Shown here one piece after another: positions 16,456 through 25,341 of a stretch of DNA of 64,000 nucleotides. Numbering within the stretch: position 1 is the first letter of the stretch; each line of letters begins with the position of its first letter. The notes under the pieces were generated by a model. It had not been told where the DNA came from and did not search any database. It worked only from the letters and a program-made list of their open reading frames with translations. A program made the translations under genes and the position numbers. The DNA lies in NCBI RefSeq assembly GCF_030406605.1, contig NZ_CP129104.1, positions 2,555,830 to 2,619,829 of the forward strand, read 5' to 3'. The DNA comes from Curtobacterium sp. 458. Lineage in GTDB: Bacteria > Actinomycetota > Actinomycetes > Actinomycetales > Microbacteriaceae.

Positions 16456-18057
16456 TCAGCGGACGGTGACGTCCCCGACCACGAGCCACCCGTTCGCTCG
16501 CTCCCCGGTCGCGCCGAGGGCGATGGCGGGCACGTTCCCGCGGGTCGTGTCCACGATCGCGATGCCCCATCGGTACCGACCCGGGGCGACGCCGGTGATC
16601 CGCGGGGCGAACGTGTACGACCTCGGCGAGCCCTTGCGCCATTCCGACGGCTCCGGATCCGCATCGACGAGGACCCGCGCCGGGGTGTCGTCGGCGCGGA
16701 GCAGTCCGATCGCGGCCTTGTACTTGCCTCGCCAGACCGGCAGGTCGGACGGCAGGTACCCCCACCCCGTGTTCGTCCACTCGTGCGAGATCGAGGCGGC
16801 GGAACCGACCCGGACGTCCGTCGGCACGCTGACCTCGGACGGGTGGAGCCGGTAGCCGCCCTCGGCGTCGAAGCGCTTCGTGAGCGGGTACGTCTCGGCG
16901 GTGAACCACGACAGCGCCTCGCCGTTGCGGAGGTCCATCATGTTGACGTGCGCCTCGGCGGAGTCGTCGAACTCGCCCTGCCGGACGTCGGCCGCGTCCT
17001 CGTACCCGCGGGGGTCCTTCGTGACGTCGTGCTGCGCGGTGACCCAGCCGCCCTCCATGATGATCGGCCGACGGTGGCGCCACTTCGCGGCCATCGACTT
17101 CTCCCAGTCGGCGTAGTAGTCGGTCATGCCGAAGGCGTCCTGACGGAGGACGTAGCCCTTCTCGTAGGCGGAGTCGAGGAGCGCCTCGCTCTCCGGGTCC
17201 GGTGCGCCCCAGCTCTCGTCACCGCCGGCCCCGATGAGCCGGTGGTAGTTGAGCGCGAGCGGGACCGTCGTGAAGTGCTCGAGGTACAGGTCGATGATCC
17301 AGTCGAACACCTGCTTGCGGTTCGCCGGGTCGAGGTACTTCATCGAGTGCCCCTCGCCCCACTTGCCGAGGCCGTACCCGTCGATGAAGTCGGTCACCTC
17401 GGGGTCGTCGTAGCGGGCGGCGAAGGCTGCGACGAACGCCGAGTACTTCGCCTGGAACACCGGGTCGTCGGGGTAGGGGGTCCACACCGTGTGCGATCCG
17501 ACCTGGTTCTCGTACCCGACCGCTCCGGCCTCGCGGACCCAGGCCGGCGTGAAGTCGTTCGCCTTGTCGCGGCTGTCCACCACGACCCGGAACGCGAGCC
17601 GCATGCCCCGGGACCGTGCCTCGGCGAGGATCCCGGCGAAGGCGGCGTTCGTGTCCCAGCCGTAGACGCCCTCGGAAGGCTCGAGGATCGTCCACGACAC
17701 CCGCATGTACAGCACCCCGGCCACGTCCGAGATCCGGATCGAGCTGCCGTCGGGCAGCGTGACGTCGTCGTACTTCGTCCAGTAGTCGGCCGGCGGCTCC
17801 GCGGAGCCGTAGAGGGCCCATCCGTTAAGCGGGTTCTTCAGCACCGTCGTGCTGTCGGGCTCGAAGCGCTTCGTCAGTCGTGGTGCGGCGTGTGGGGTGC
17901 CCGAGCCGTGCCCGACGCCGAACCCGTGTCCGGCGCCGGTCCCGCGGCCGGCCGCCTGGGCGGCGCCCGGTGTCAGGATGCCCGAGGCGACGGTGGCGGC
18001 TCCCGCGGCGCCGAGTCCGAGGGCGGTCCGTCTGCTGATGTCGTTCGACTTGCTCAT
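16456..18057 (-). CDS. Tat-exported DUF4832-type (beta-galactosidase-like) protein
   Basis: 533 residues from ATG 18057, with GGGGAG upstream. The Tat signal has Arg9-Arg10 (DISRRTALGLG) and an AQA-A cleavage site near 35, followed by a Gly/His-rich linker. The body begins KNPLNGWALYG and continues as a TIM-barrel-like domain (VLYMRVSWTILEPSEGVYGWD, RLAFRVVVDS, DGYGLGKWGEGHS, EGGWV). It ends in a beta-sandwich (HEWTNTGWGYLP, APGRYRWGIAIVD), the DUF4832 arrangement. Role in carbohydrate breakdown is inferred from fold and place. A GGCAAC palindrome lies upstream. Confidence 0.75.
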   Translation of the reverse strand: MSKSNDISRRTALGLGAAGAATVASGILTPGAAQAAGRGTGAGHGFGVGHGSGTPHAAPRLTKRFEPDSTTVLKNPLNGWALYGSAEPPADYWTKYDDVTLPDGSSIRISDVAGVLYMRVSWTILEPSEGVYGWDTNAAFAGILAEARSRGMRLAFRVVVDSRDKANDFTPAWVREAGAVGYENQVGSHTVWTPYPDDPVFQAKYSAFVAAFAARYDDPEVTDFIDGYGLGKWGEGHSMKYLDPANRKQVFDWIIDLYLEHFTTVPLALNYHRLIGAGGDESWGAPDPESEALLDSAYEKGYVLRQDAFGMTDYYADWEKSMAAKWRHRRPIIMEGGWVTAQHDVTKDPRGYEDAADVRQGEFDDSAEAHVNMMDLRNGEALSWFTAETYPLTKRFDAEGGYRLHPSEVSVPTDVRVGSAASISHEWTNTGWGYLPSDLPVWRGKYKAAIGLLRADDTPARVLVDADPEPSEWRKGSPRSYTFAPRITGVAPGRYRWGIAIVDTTRGNVPAIALGATGERANGWLVVGDVTVR

Positions 18058-18121
18058 GCGTTCTCCCCTTCGAGAAGCGGCCGGTCGGCCGGCTCGATCG
18101 TCCCCGGAGTCCCACGGAGCG

Positions 18122-18134
18122 GGCAACGGTTGCC
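18122..18134. promoter_or_regulatory. GGCAAC palindrome (LacI-type operator candidate)
   Basis: GGCAAC-G-GTTGCC, 65 bases upstream of the DUF4832 start. The half-site matches those clustered before the GH43 gene. Confidence 0.5.
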
Positions 18135-18257
18135 GCCGGATCGAACACGACTCGCACAGCGCGGGTCTGGCGTGCGGTCATCGTCACCCATCCCGGTCAC
18201 CCGCGCCCGTCACCCACGCCCCCGAAACGCGCGCGTTCCGACCCCGCCCGCCGCGCC

Positions 18258-19040
18258 CTACGGCAGCGTCGGTGCGGCCGCCACGAGCGCCTGCGTCACC
18301 GGGTGCTGCGGCGCGTCGAGGAGCGACACCGGCCCGTGCTCGACGATCCTCCCCGCCGACATCACCGCGACCGTGTCGCACAGCCGCTGCACCACGCCGA
18401 TGTCGTGCGACACGAGCACGAGGGTGAGCCCGAGGTCGTCGGCGAGTGACCGGAACAGCTCGATCACGCGGGCGCGGACCACCACGTCGAGGGCGCTCAT
18501 CGGCTCGTCGCCGAACAGGATCCGCGGCGAGTGCACGACGGCCCGGGCGATCGCGATGCGCTGCCGCTGCCCGCCGGAGAACTCGTGCGGGTACCGCGTC
18601 ACGGCGTCCGCGGGCAGGTCCACCCGCTCGAGCACGGACGCCACGAGCGACGCGTGCGAGCCGGGGGTCCGCAGGGCACGCAGGGGTTCGGCGACGATCG
18701 CGCCCACGCGCATCCGCGGGTCGAGCGAGGCGTACGGGTCCTGGAACACCACGCCGGTCTCGCGGCGGAACCAGCGCAACGCCCGCGCGGACGCCGACGC
18801 GACCACAGGCCGTCCGGAGGCCGACACGGTCCCGGTGGTGGGTGCCTCCAGGCCGGCGAGCAGTCGCACCAGGGTGGACTTGCCGGAGCCGGACTCGCCC
18901 ACGATGCCGAGGCGGCTGCCGGCGGCGACCGTCAGGTCGACGCCGTCGACCGCGGTCCGGACGGGCCCGGGTTCGAACGGGCCCCGGCGGGGGAGCCGGT
19001 AGTGCCGGTGCATTCCGGTGCCCTCGAGCAGTGCGGTCAC
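18258..19040 (-). CDS. Oligopeptide-type ABC transporter ATP-binding protein (DppF/OppF-like)
   Basis: 260 residues; GTG 19040 overlaps the upstream stop (GTGA). Walker A GESGSGKST, an RVGAIVAEPLR segment, signature FSGGQRQRIAIARA and Walker B ILFGDEPMSALDV are intact. The C-terminus is short (HPVTQALVAAAPTLP). One of two ATPases powering uptake of peptides or similar small molecules by the operon; last gene transcribed. Confidence 0.88.
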   Translation of the reverse strand: MTALLEGTGMHRHYRLPRRGPFEPGPVRTAVDGVDLTVAAGSRLGIVGESGSGKSTLVRLLAGLEAPTTGTVSASGRPVVASASARALRWFRRETGVVFQDPYASLDPRMRVGAIVAEPLRALRTPGSHASLVASVLERVDLPADAVTRYPHEFSGGQRQRIAIARAVVHSPRILFGDEPMSALDVVVRARVIELFRSLADDLGLTLVLVSHDIGVVQRLCDTVAVMSAGRIVEHGPVSLLDAPQHPVTQALVAAAPTLP

Positions 19041-19867
19041 CGGTCTCCTCCGGGCGTGCGGCGGGCGGTGGCCCGGGCGGCGGACACGAGGGCGGCGGTC
19101 GCGGGGTGCGACGGCGCGGACAGCAGCTGCTGCACGGGACCCTCCTCGACCACGCGTCCCGCGTCGAGCACGACCGCGGTGTCGGCGATCCGGGCGAGGA
19201 CGGCGAGGTCGTGCGTGACGAAGACCGTGCCCGCCGAGCGTCGCTCGAAGAGCTCGAGGATGCGCGCCTCGGTCGTGACGTCGAGCGCGGTCGTCGGCTC
19301 GTCGGCGACGAGGTACGACGGCTCGCCCGCGACGGCCATCGCGATGCAGACGCGCTGCCGCTGGCCGCCGGAGAGCTGGTGCGGGTACTGCCGGAGCAGG
19401 GACTCGGGGTCCGGCAGGCCGACCTCCGCGGCGAGCGAGCGCGCACGGCGTGCGGCTCCTCGACGGTCGAGGCCGTGGTGCAGCCGCAGCGGCTCGGCGA
19501 TCTGCGCCCCGACCCGACGGAGTGGGTCGAGCGCGGTGCCCGGCTCCTGGAACACCATCCCGATCCCGGATCCGCGGTGGCGGGCGCGCTCCCGGTCCGG
19601 CAGCCCCACGAGTTCGGTGCCGTCGAGCCGGATGCTCCCGGTGACGACGGCCCCGGCGGGCTCCAGGCCCATCAGCGCGAGGGCGGTCATCGACTTGCCG
19701 GAGCCGGACGCGCCGATGACGCCGAGGCGTCGGCCGGGAGGCACGGTGAACGTCACGCGGTCGAGGATCGTCCGCCCCGCGATCCGGACCGTGAGGTCGC
19801 GCACCTCCAGCCCGCCGGTCGCGTCGACCGGGACGGCGTGCCCGGCTTGTCCGGTCGGCTCGGTCAT
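19037..19867 (-). CDS. Oligopeptide-type ABC transporter ATP-binding protein (DppD/OppD-like)
   Basis: 276 residues from ATG 19867 (ATGA overlap upstream). Walker A GASGSGKSMTAL, the MVFQEPGTALDPLRRVGAQIAE Q-loop region, signature LSGGQRQRVCIAMA and Walker B YLVADEPTTALDV are all present. It pairs with the next gene as the ATPase heterodimer. Confidence 0.88.
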   Translation of the reverse strand: MTEPTGQAGHAVPVDATGGLEVRDLTVRIAGRTILDRVTFTVPPGRRLGVIGASGSGKSMTALALMGLEPAGAVVTGSIRLDGTELVGLPDRERARHRGSGIGMVFQEPGTALDPLRRVGAQIAEPLRLHHGLDRRGAARRARSLAAEVGLPDPESLLRQYPHQLSGGQRQRVCIAMAVAGEPSYLVADEPTTALDVTTEARILELFERRSAGTVFVTHDLAVLARIADTAVVLDAGRVVEEGPVQQLLSAPSHPATAALVSAARATARRTPGGDR

Positions 19868-20832
19868 GCGGTCACCCCCGGTCCGGCGCCCGCTGTGCGG
19901 TCGCGGTCGGTGGCGGAGGCCGTGCCGGCGTCGGTGGTGGCCGCGGTCCCCGCGTCGGCCACGTCGGCGGCGCCGACGGGAGTACCGGCGCCGGGGTCGG
20001 AGGACCGGTCGGCCGTGGTCAGCCGCGGGTCCGTCGCGTCACGGACGGCATCGCCGAGGAGCGACAGCGCCGCGACCACGAGCGCGATCGAGGCGCCCGG
20101 CCAGGTCGCACTCCACGGGTGCACGCCGATGTACGCCTGCAGGTCGGACAGGAGCGACCCCCACGACGCCGTATTCGACCCGGCGCCGTAGCCGAGGTAC
20201 GACAGTCCCGCCTCGGCGAGCACCGCTGTCGCCATCGCGAGCGAGAGCTGCACGGTGAAGAGCGGTGCGGCGTTCGGGACGAGGTGTCGCAGCAGCACGC
20301 CGCCACCCCCGACCCCGGATGCGCGGGCCGCGGTGACGTAGTCGCTCCGGGCGATGCGGCGGATCTCCCCGCGGCCGACGCGGGCGATCGTCACGCCGAA
20401 CGACAGACCGACGGAGACGACCACGACGCCGAGCGAGCCGCCGTACACCGCGGTGAGGAGCATCGCGGTGAGGAGTGTCGGGAACGCCACGAGGATGTCG
20501 AGCAGGACCGCCGTGCCCTCCCGGACCCACCGCGCGGTCAGCGACCCGATCGCGGTGAGGACGATGCCGACGACGCTCGCGATCACGCCGGACCCGACTG
20601 CGACGAGGACGGTGGTCCTGGTGCCGGCGAGCAGGTAGCTGGCGATGTCCCGGCCGGAGGCGTCGGTGCCGAACCAGTGTGCGGCGCTGGGGCCCTCCCA
20701 CTGGTGGAACGGGTCGGCGCGGAAGGGGTCCTGCGGCGTCCACACGAGCGACACCGCGGCGAGGGCCACGAGCAGGCCGAGCACGACCACGGCGAAGACA
20801 CCCGTCGGGCGGGCGAGGAGACGACGGATCAC
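19864..20832 (-). CDS. Oligopeptide-type ABC transporter permease (DppC/OppC-like)
   Basis: 322 residues; GTG 20832 overlaps the upstream stop. It begins with a membrane segment, then WTPQDPF, HWFGTDASGRDIAS, the signature of DppC-class permeases, followed by five more segments and the EAA-like loop VTAARASGVGGGGVLLRHLVPN. The C-terminal 40 residues are a low-complexity Ala/Thr/Gly/Asp tail, longer than usual. Confidence 0.88.
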   Translation of the reverse strand: MIRRLLARPTGVFAVVVLGLLVALAAVSLVWTPQDPFRADPFHQWEGPSAAHWFGTDASGRDIASYLLAGTRTTVLVAVGSGVIASVVGIVLTAIGSLTARWVREGTAVLLDILVAFPTLLTAMLLTAVYGGSLGVVVVSVGLSFGVTIARVGRGEIRRIARSDYVTAARASGVGGGGVLLRHLVPNAAPLFTVQLSLAMATAVLAEAGLSYLGYGAGSNTASWGSLLSDLQAYIGVHPWSATWPGASIALVVAALSLLGDAVRDATDPRLTTADRSSDPGAGTPVGAADVADAGTAATTDAGTASATDRDRTAGAGPGVTA

Positions 20833-21782
20833 GAGGAGGCCTCCCGCTGCCGGGGGTCGAGCGTCCGGTGCACGACGTCGACCGCGAAGCCGACGAGCAG
20901 CACGAGCCCGGTGAGCACGAGGAGTTCCGACTGCACCTTCGTGACGTCCCGGCGACCCACGTCGGTGACGAGCATCCTGCCGACCCCGGGCAGCGAGAAC
21001 AGCTGCTCGACCACGACGGCGCCGACGAGGAGTCCGGCGATCTGCACCCCGAGCACCGCGAGCACGGTCAGCGCGACCGAGGGCAGCCCGTGCCGGAGGA
21101 GCGCCTGCGTCCGGGTGAGCCCGATCGCCGCCGCGGTCCGGACGTGGTCGGCGTCGAGGACGCTGAGCGTCGCCGAACGGGTGAACCGGAGGATGACCGC
21201 GCCCTCGACCGCGCCGATCGTCAGCGCGGGGAGCACGAGCGAGGAGAACGCGCGGCCCGGCTCCTGCCAGCCGTCGAGCGGGAAGCCCTGCGTGGGCAGC
21301 CAGTGCAGCGTGACCGCGAACAGGGCCACGAGGAGCATCCCGGCCCAGACGATCGGCACCGCCGCGACGGCCTGCGCGACGAAGCCGATGACCGCCCCGC
21401 CCGCACGCTTGCGGAGCACGGCGGCCAGTACGCCGAGGGGGACCCCGAGGACGAGGGCCGCCACGAGCGACATGCCCGCGAGCGGCAGCGTGACGCTGAG
21501 CTTCTGGACGAGCTCCGGCGCGACGGGCCCGTCGGTCACGAGCGACCGACCGAGGTCGCCGCGGAACAGCCCGCCGATCCAGTCGAGGTACTGCAGGACG
21601 ACCGGACGGTCGAGCCCGAGCTCCTGCCGCAGCTGCGCCACCTGCTCCGGGGTCGCCTGGGTCCCGGCCACGATCTGCGCGACGTCGCCCGGCAGCACCC
21701 GCAGCGTGGCGAACACGATGATGCTCGCCACGAGCAGGCCGACGACGAGCAGCAGGAGCCGCCCGATCAGGAACCGGGTCAC
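20829..21782 (-). CDS. Oligopeptide-type ABC transporter permease (DppB/OppB-like)
   Basis: 317 residues from GTG 21782, 36 bases after the binding-protein stop. The first membrane segment is followed by the VLPGDVAQIVAG-type extracytoplasmic loop and LGLDRPVVLQYLDWIGGLFRGDLGRSL, diagnostic of DppB-class permeases. Then come about five segments and the loop VRTAAAIGLTRTQALLRHGLP. Confidence 0.88.
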   Translation of the reverse strand: MTRFLIGRLLLLVVGLLVASIIVFATLRVLPGDVAQIVAGTQATPEQVAQLRQELGLDRPVVLQYLDWIGGLFRGDLGRSLVTDGPVAPELVQKLSVTLPLAGMSLVAALVLGVPLGVLAAVLRKRAGGAVIGFVAQAVAAVPIVWAGMLLVALFAVTLHWLPTQGFPLDGWQEPGRAFSSLVLPALTIGAVEGAVILRFTRSATLSVLDADHVRTAAAIGLTRTQALLRHGLPSVALTVLAVLGVQIAGLLVGAVVVEQLFSLPGVGRMLVTDVGRRDVTKVQSELLVLTGLVLLVGFAVDVVHRTLDPRQREASS

Positions 21783-21818
21783 GGGTCGATGCTACGGGGA
21801 GCGACCGTCACCGTCGGC

Positions 21819-23348
21819 TCACCGGACGGCGAGCTTCGACAGGTCGAGCCGCGAGTTCGTGCCGTCGAACGGGACGCCCGTGACGCCCTTGCGGACCGCG
21901 GTGATCGACGTCGACGTGTACAGCCACTCGCCGGCCGCGTCCTCGGAGACGATCTTCGCGGCCTTCCGGAGTGCCTCGACCTTGGCGGACTCGCTCGTCG
22001 CCGCGACGGACTGCGCGTAGAGGTCCTGGACCTCCTGGTTGTCGTACCCGAAGTAGTAGTCCGGGTTCGCCCAGTTGCCGAAGTCGCGCGCCTCGACGTG
22101 GTCGACCATGCTCATGTCGAAGGTGCGCTCGCCCGACTTCGGCGCCTGGAACACGGTGGAGAGCCACGTCGCGAAGTCGACCCGCTTCACCGTGAGCGTG
22201 ATGCCGACGTCGGCGAGCTGCGACTTCAGCACGTCGCCGATGGTCGTCGGGTAGATGTTCGCGTACGTCAGCGTGAGGTCGAGCTTCGGCTTCCCGGCCG
22301 CGGCGAGGAGCTTCTTCGCGTTCGCGGGGTCGTACGCGTCGATCGCGGTGAGGTCCTGGTAGCCGGGGTCGAGCGCCGGGATCGGTCCGCCCTGCTCGAC
22401 ACCGGTGCCGCCGATCGCCTTGATGATCGCCTTCGCGTCGATGGCCTGCCGGATGGCCTGGCGCACGCGCTTGTCGGTGAAGGGCGCCTTCGCGTCGTTG
22501 AACGCCAACGTGTACTTGTCGGTCGTCTTCCCGGTGTGGAGCGTGATGTCCTGGTCGCCCTCGAGCTGGCTCTTGAGCGTGCCGTCGACGGCGGTCTGCA
22601 CGTCGAGGTCGCCGTTCGCCATCGCGTTGACGGCGGTCGACGGCTCGGTGATGTAGCGGAACACGACCTTGGCGACCTTCGCCTTCGTGCCCCAGTAGTC
22701 GTCGTTGCGTTCGAAGGTGATCGAGTCGCCCTGCTTCACCGAGGCGACCTCGAACGGGCCGGTGCCGTTCGCCGAGTCGGACAGGTCGTTCTTCGCCGCC
22801 TTCTCGAGCACGAGGCCGGCGCGGCCGGTGAGGTTCCAGAGCAGGTCGGAGTCCGGCTTCGCGAGCTGGAGCACGACCGTGTCGGACGACGGCGACGTGA
22901 TCGACGAGACGTTCGCGAGCTGCGCGGAGTCGACGTAGGTGTCGTTCGCCTTGACCTGCTCGAGCGACCACACCACGTCCGCCGCGGTGACGGGCTTGCC
23001 GTCCTGGAACGTCGTGCCCTCCCGCAGCGTGAACGTGTACGTGCGGCCGTCGGAGGACACCTCGTGCGAGGACGCGAGGACGTCGCGGACGTCGCCGTCC
23101 GCCGTGCGGCCGACGAGCCCCTGGTACACGTTGTCGATGAGCACCTGGTCGAGCGCGGCACCGGACTGGGTGCGGATGTCGAGGCTCGTGGGCTCGAGCA
23201 CCAGGCCGACGCGCACGGTGGCGTCGGCGCCGCCCTGCTCGTTCGACGATCCGGAGCAGCCGGTCAGCGCGAGCGCGGACGTCACGGCCACCGCGGTCGC
23301 GACGACGGCGAGGCGTGACGCGGCGGTGCGGGGGAGGAGCGGACTCAT
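21819..23348 (-). CDS. ABC transporter substrate-binding lipoprotein, peptide/nickel family 5
   Basis: 509 residues with a lipoprotein signal: hydrophobic segment and lipobox LTGC (Cys31). The family-5 pattern follows: GLVLEPTSLDIRTQSGA, NVYQGLVGRT, LREGTTFQDGKPVTAADVVWSLEQ, YTLAFNDAKAPFTDKRVRQAIRQAIDAKAII. It captures the ligand outside the membrane for DppBCDF. Such proteins bind peptides, metals-chelates or sugars; the ligand cannot be told. Confidence 0.88.
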   Translation of the reverse strand: MSPLLPRTAASRLAVVATAVAVTSALALTGCSGSSNEQGGADATVRVGLVLEPTSLDIRTQSGAALDQVLIDNVYQGLVGRTADGDVRDVLASSHEVSSDGRTYTFTLREGTTFQDGKPVTAADVVWSLEQVKANDTYVDSAQLANVSSITSPSSDTVVLQLAKPDSDLLWNLTGRAGLVLEKAAKNDLSDSANGTGPFEVASVKQGDSITFERNDDYWGTKAKVAKVVFRYITEPSTAVNAMANGDLDVQTAVDGTLKSQLEGDQDITLHTGKTTDKYTLAFNDAKAPFTDKRVRQAIRQAIDAKAIIKAIGGTGVEQGGPIPALDPGYQDLTAIDAYDPANAKKLLAAAGKPKLDLTLTYANIYPTTIGDVLKSQLADVGITLTVKRVDFATWLSTVFQAPKSGERTFDMSMVDHVEARDFGNWANPDYYFGYDNQEVQDLYAQSVAATSESAKVEALRKAAKIVSEDAAGEWLYTSTSITAVRKGVTGVPFDGTNSRLDLSKLAVR

Positions 23349-23408
23349 GGGTTGTGGGTTCCTTCCGGGCGCTCGTGGCGACGGTCGTCGCGTGGCGCTC
23401 GCACGAGA

Positions 23409-24362
23409 CTACTGGCGTGCGGAGCCGTGCTGCGACGGTTTCTGTTCCGGGTGCAACAATTCGTGATCCTCGGTCCATGCCCGGATCGCGCGGGCGAGTT
23501 CGAGCGGGGCCTGGTTCTGCACCGCGTGCCGCGACTCGACGGTCACGATGCGGGCGTCCGGCAGGCGTTCGGCGAACCCCGCGTGCAGCTTCGGCGAGAC
23601 GTAGCCGCGGTCACCGCGCACGAGGAGGATCGGTGCCTCGAGCGCCTCGAGGTCCGGCCAGGCGTCCGCGAACCGCCCGACCGACGCCGTGCGGCCGGTC
23701 GGCAGGTGCGGGAAGTGGTGCCGGCGCACGAGTCGTCCGTCCGCACCGAGCCGGGTGGTGTGCCGGGCCTCGCGCAGCAGGACGTCCCGGTCGTCGCCCA
23801 CCCGTGCCTCGACGGCGCGGTCGACGACCTCGTCGAGGGACGCGAACGGCTCCTCGTCCTCGAGGGCCCGTGCGATGCGGTCGACGGCGCGCTGGGCGAA
23901 GTCCGGGGACATGTCGACCAGCACGAGGCCCGTGACGCGCTGGGGAGCGGTCGCGGCGATCCGCGCCGCGAGGATGGCGCCGAGCGAGTGCCCGACGAGG
24001 ACCCCCGGCGGCACGTTCAGCGCGTCGAGCGCGGCGAGCACGGTCGGCGCGGTCGCGCTCGCGCCGTAGTCGGCGTCGTCGCGCCACGACGACCGTCCGT
24101 GCCCGGGCAGGTCGAGCGCGACCGCCGGCGCGCCGACGGCGATCGCCGTCTGGTCGAAGCTGTGCGCGTCGATGCCGAGCCCGTGCAGGTAGGTGATCCG
24201 GGCCTCCCGGTCGCCCCACCGGATCGCGGAGACGTCGTGCCCGTCCGCGGTGCGGACCGCCTGCCTGGAGGCGCGGAGCGGCTCCGTCACATCGCTCGCG
24301 GCGGCGAGGCGGGCGAGGTCGGCGAACTCGTCGGTTGCATCGGGCAGGGCGGCATCGGACAC
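23409..24362 (-). CDS. Alpha/beta hydrolase
   Basis: 317 residues from GTG 24362. HGLGIDAHSFD is the oxyanion region, nucleophile elbow GHSLGAI carries the Ser, and the acid and the base probably lie in VRGDRGYVSP and ESRHAVQNQAP. No signal peptide. It lies 60 bases upstream of the peptide-type binding protein on the same strand, so it may be co-transcribed and act on the imported compound. Substrate unknown. Confidence 0.82.
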   Translation of the reverse strand: MSDAALPDATDEFADLARLAAASDVTEPLRASRQAVRTADGHDVSAIRWGDREARITYLHGLGIDAHSFDQTAIAVGAPAVALDLPGHGRSSWRDDADYGASATAPTVLAALDALNVPPGVLVGHSLGAILAARIAATAPQRVTGLVLVDMSPDFAQRAVDRIARALEDEEPFASLDEVVDRAVEARVGDDRDVLLREARHTTRLGADGRLVRRHHFPHLPTGRTASVGRFADAWPDLEALEAPILLVRGDRGYVSPKLHAGFAERLPDARIVTVESRHAVQNQAPLELARAIRAWTEDHELLHPEQKPSQHGSARQ

Positions 24363-24398
24363 GCGACGATCCTGCCACCGCGCCGAACCCTGGCCGCG

Positions 24399-24417
24399 TT
24401 AGGTAAGGCATGCCATA
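24399..24417 (+). promoter_or_regulatory. DtxR/IdeR-like iron box
   Basis: TTAGGTAAGGCATGCCATA matches the 19-bp DtxR/IdeR consensus at about 13 positions, with the left half best. A CATACT -10-like box (24414-24419) overlaps its end and lies 7 bases from GTG 24427. The repressor would cover the promoter when iron is sufficient. Confidence 0.7.
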
Positions 24418-24426
24418 CTTGGACAC

Positions 24427-25341
24427 GTGGCAGCCCGGTACCGCATCTTCTCCGTCCGCGTGGCAGCCGTCACGTCCCTCACCCCGCACTTCGTGCGTGT
24501 GACGCTGACGGGCGACGCTCTCGCGGAGTTCTCCGCCGTCGGGCTCGACCAGCGCATCAAGGTCATGCTGCCGATCGAGGGCCACGGCTTCACCGAGCTG
24601 CCCGAGGACGGCGACTGGTACGGCGCCTGGCGCGACCTGCCCGACGCGGTGCGCAACCCGCTCCGCACGTACACCGTGCGGTCCTTCCGGCCCGACGCGC
24701 ACGAGCTCGACATCGACTTCGTGGCGCACGGCGACGCAGGACCCGCCTCGCGCTGGGTGTCCGGATGCCGGGTCGGTGACGAGCTGCGGATCATCGGACC
24801 CCGCGTGCCCGAGTCGCCCGACGAGCTGCCGACCGGCGCTGCCGAGTTCGCCCCCGGGACCGCCACGCGCATCCTGCTCGCCGGCGACGAGACCGCCGCC
24901 CCCGCCATCTGCGCCATCCTCGAGGCGCTCGACGTCGCGACCGTCGGGCACGTCTTCATCGAGGTGCCGACCGACGCCGACCGCCTGCCGGTCACCGCGC
25001 CGTCCGGGGTCGAGGTCCGCTGGATCGCCCGGAACGGCGCCACCCACGGTGTGCGGATGACCGACCAGGTGCACGCCTGGGCCTCGACCGTCACGGCGAC
25101 GACGGCCGGTGGGACGTCCGCGGTCTGCGCGGACACCACCGACTTCACCGAGGTGGACGTCGACGAGCAGGTCCTCTGGGAGGTCCCGGCGCCCGTCGAC
25201 GAGCGCCCGGTCTACGCCTGGATCGCGGGGGAGGCCGGCTGCGTGAAGGAGCTGCGCCGACACCTCGTCCGCGGGGTCGGCCTCGACCGCGAGCAGGTCG
25301 CGTTCATGGGCTACTGGCGGAACGGCAAGGCCGAACATTGA
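24427..25341 (+). CDS. Siderophore-interacting protein (FAD-binding ferric-siderophore reductase)
   Basis: 304 residues from GTG 24427, apparently leaderless. FAD-binding motif RTYTVRSFRPDAHELDIDFVAHG, then RWVSGCRVGDELRIIGPR and the NAD(P)H-side domain (RILLAGDETAAPAICAILEAL, YAWIAGEAGCVKELRRHL). The family reduces ferric siderophores in the cytoplasm to release iron. The iron box upstream and the coupled FecE-type ATPase downstream agree with this. Confidence 0.92.
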   Translation: MAARYRIFSVRVAAVTSLTPHFVRVTLTGDALAEFSAVGLDQRIKVMLPIEGHGFTELPEDGDWYGAWRDLPDAVRNPLRTYTVRSFRPDAHELDIDFVAHGDAGPASRWVSGCRVGDELRIIGPRVPESPDELPTGAAEFAPGTATRILLAGDETAAPAICAILEALDVATVGHVFIEVPTDADRLPVTAPSGVEVRWIARNGATHGVRMTDQVHAWASTVTATTAGGTSAVCADTTDFTEVDVDEQVLWEVPAPVDERPVYAWIAGEAGCVKELRRHLVRGVGLDREQVAFMGYWRNGKAEH

